Under the pieces are notes generated by a model. It was not told the DNA's origin. It ran no database searches and saw only the letters and a list, made by a program, of their open reading frames with translations. A stretch of 64,000 nucleotides of DNA from Adiantum capillus-veneris (taxonomy: Eukaryota > Streptophyta > Polypodiopsida > Polypodiales > Pteridaceae). The translations under genes and the position numbers were made by a program. Position 1 is the first letter of the stretch; the number at the start of each line of letters is the position of its first letter. Of the stretch, positions 63,145 to 64,000 are shown in pieces. The stretch covers positions 47,891,779 through 47,955,778 of the forward strand of contig CM043970.1 in NCBI GenBank assembly GCA_014529385.2. The letters are read 5' to 3'.

Positions 63145-63193
<49 letters not shown>
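63145..63193. repeat. (TC)~24 microsatellite
   Basis: An uninterrupted dinucleotide run. The preceding 100 bases contain tatatctc-like imperfect repeats. Confidence 0.95.
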
Positions 63194-63194
<1 letters not shown>

Positions 63195-63376
63195 ATGTAT
63201 AGAGAAGTTAGAGATAGACAGAGACTAAAGCTTCGGTTACTACTTCTCTTAGATTTCAAAAACATGCCTTCAAGTAACTACACCTGTGGTTTAGAATATT
63301 GTTTATTGCAAAGAGTAGTGGAGTGGGTTTAGTAATGCTAAGTTGGCACTGGTTCATATCGAGCTTGCTAATAGAT

Positions 63377-63548
63377 CAAGTCTAAAAAGACTCCATTATT
63401 AAGACCATGGTTCTCGATGGTGTCCCCCGAACCCTGTAAAGAAACATGCCAATTCTTGTAGGCAAGTCTAAAAAGACTCCATTATTAAGACCATAGTTCT
63501 CGATGGTGTCCCCCGAACCCTGTAAACAGGCATGCCAATTGAGATAAT
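63377..63548. repeat. 86-bp tandem duplication
   Basis: The unit starting caagtctaaaaagactccat occurs at 63377-63462 and 63463-63548, with only a few differences near the right end and one G/A change. Confidence 0.93.
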
Positions 63549-63739
63549 AAATCCCAGTCCCACTTACCCTATTGCAATGAACAAATCCAACCTTTCATAG
63601 ATTAGAGGAGTGCATCTCTTCTTAGGTAGAGAAAAAAGAAACTTAAGCTCTAATCACTAATTATCTATCTCTACACTCTTTATAGAGACGCAGGGAGGGG
63701 TAGGACGAAGACAATAAAGTAGAGAGAGAGAGCAATAGG

Positions 63740-63796
63740 AGATTTATCTATTCTTTCTCTCTCTCTCTATCTCTACTCTCTCTTTTTATCCCTCTC

Positions 63797-63847
<51 letters not shown>

Positions 63848-64000
63848 GTACCTCTCTATTTATTTTTCTCTACCTCTTTCTCTTTCCCTCTTTCTCTACT
63901 CTCCCTCTCCCTCTTTCTCTCTCTATCTCTACTCTACTCTTCCTCTTTTCCTCGCTCTCTCTTTCTTTACCCCTCTCTCTCTCTCTCTCTATCTCTATTC
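63740..64000. repeat. CT-rich microsatellite region
   Basis: (TC)n at about 63801-63844 and shorter interrupted runs continue to the window end. A GA run lies at 63720-63731. No coding signal. Confidence 0.9.

Overview
This window is nuclear DNA of a land plant, most likely a repeat-rich, non-angiosperm vascular plant; a fern is my guess and is not proven. It holds one convincing host gene, an eight-exon mitochondrial-type NAD-dependent formate dehydrogenase (FDH, 53931-57423, + strand). Almost everything else is nested, decayed LTR retrotransposon sequence, MITEs and long (CT)n/(GA)n tracts. The plant call rests on the FDH protein, its GT-AG introns, and the chromovirus, Tat-like and Copia lineages present.

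Layout. (1) 1-1699 is the gag-PR-RT part of a decayed Ty3/gypsy element, and 34188-36348 is its RNase H-integrase-LTR part. They abut exactly when compared with the related chromovirus at 42.5-47.7 kb, so 1700-34187 looks like about 32.5 kb of nested insertion. (2) Inside that block are: a gag-only gypsy-type element on the minus strand (2081-3984); a hAT-like MITE (5516-5757); a large non-autonomous LTR element with unusual repeat-motif ORFs and no RT or integrase (7591-17289); a Tat/Athila-like element with gag, PR, RT, RH, IN and an extra coiled-coil ORF (17290 to about 27100); a Copia-type gag-only element (28242-30534); a second MITE (32099-32334); and an unrecognised minus-strand reading frame kept in one frame with five stops (33375-32299). 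(3) 36244-51984 is a head-to-tail array of seven partly deleted units. Each joins half of a gypsy LTR to a reversed Copia integrase/protease segment. Unit 5 is split by a minus-strand chromovirus (42506-47680), and unit 7 holds a third MITE with a perfect 8-bp target-site duplication. The array runs out into the Copia gag (52814-51985). (4) 53931-57423 is FDH, with microsatellites in its introns. (5) 58.8-64 kb holds a strong 146-bp hairpin, Copia fragments, an 86-bp tandem duplication and CT tracts.

Apart from FDH no gene here looks functional. FDH would oxidise formate to CO2 with NAD+ in mitochondria. The retroelement reading frames are broken by stops and frameshifts, and at least one integrase and one protease have lost a catalytic residue. 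The most unusual features are the split gypsy element, the tandem array, the non-autonomous element with a recurring (Y/F)xDxxGxxY motif, the stop-riddled but frame-intact reading frame, and two long near-perfect palindromes. No tRNA, rRNA or CRISPR was seen. All element boundaries were read by eye; no database search was possible.
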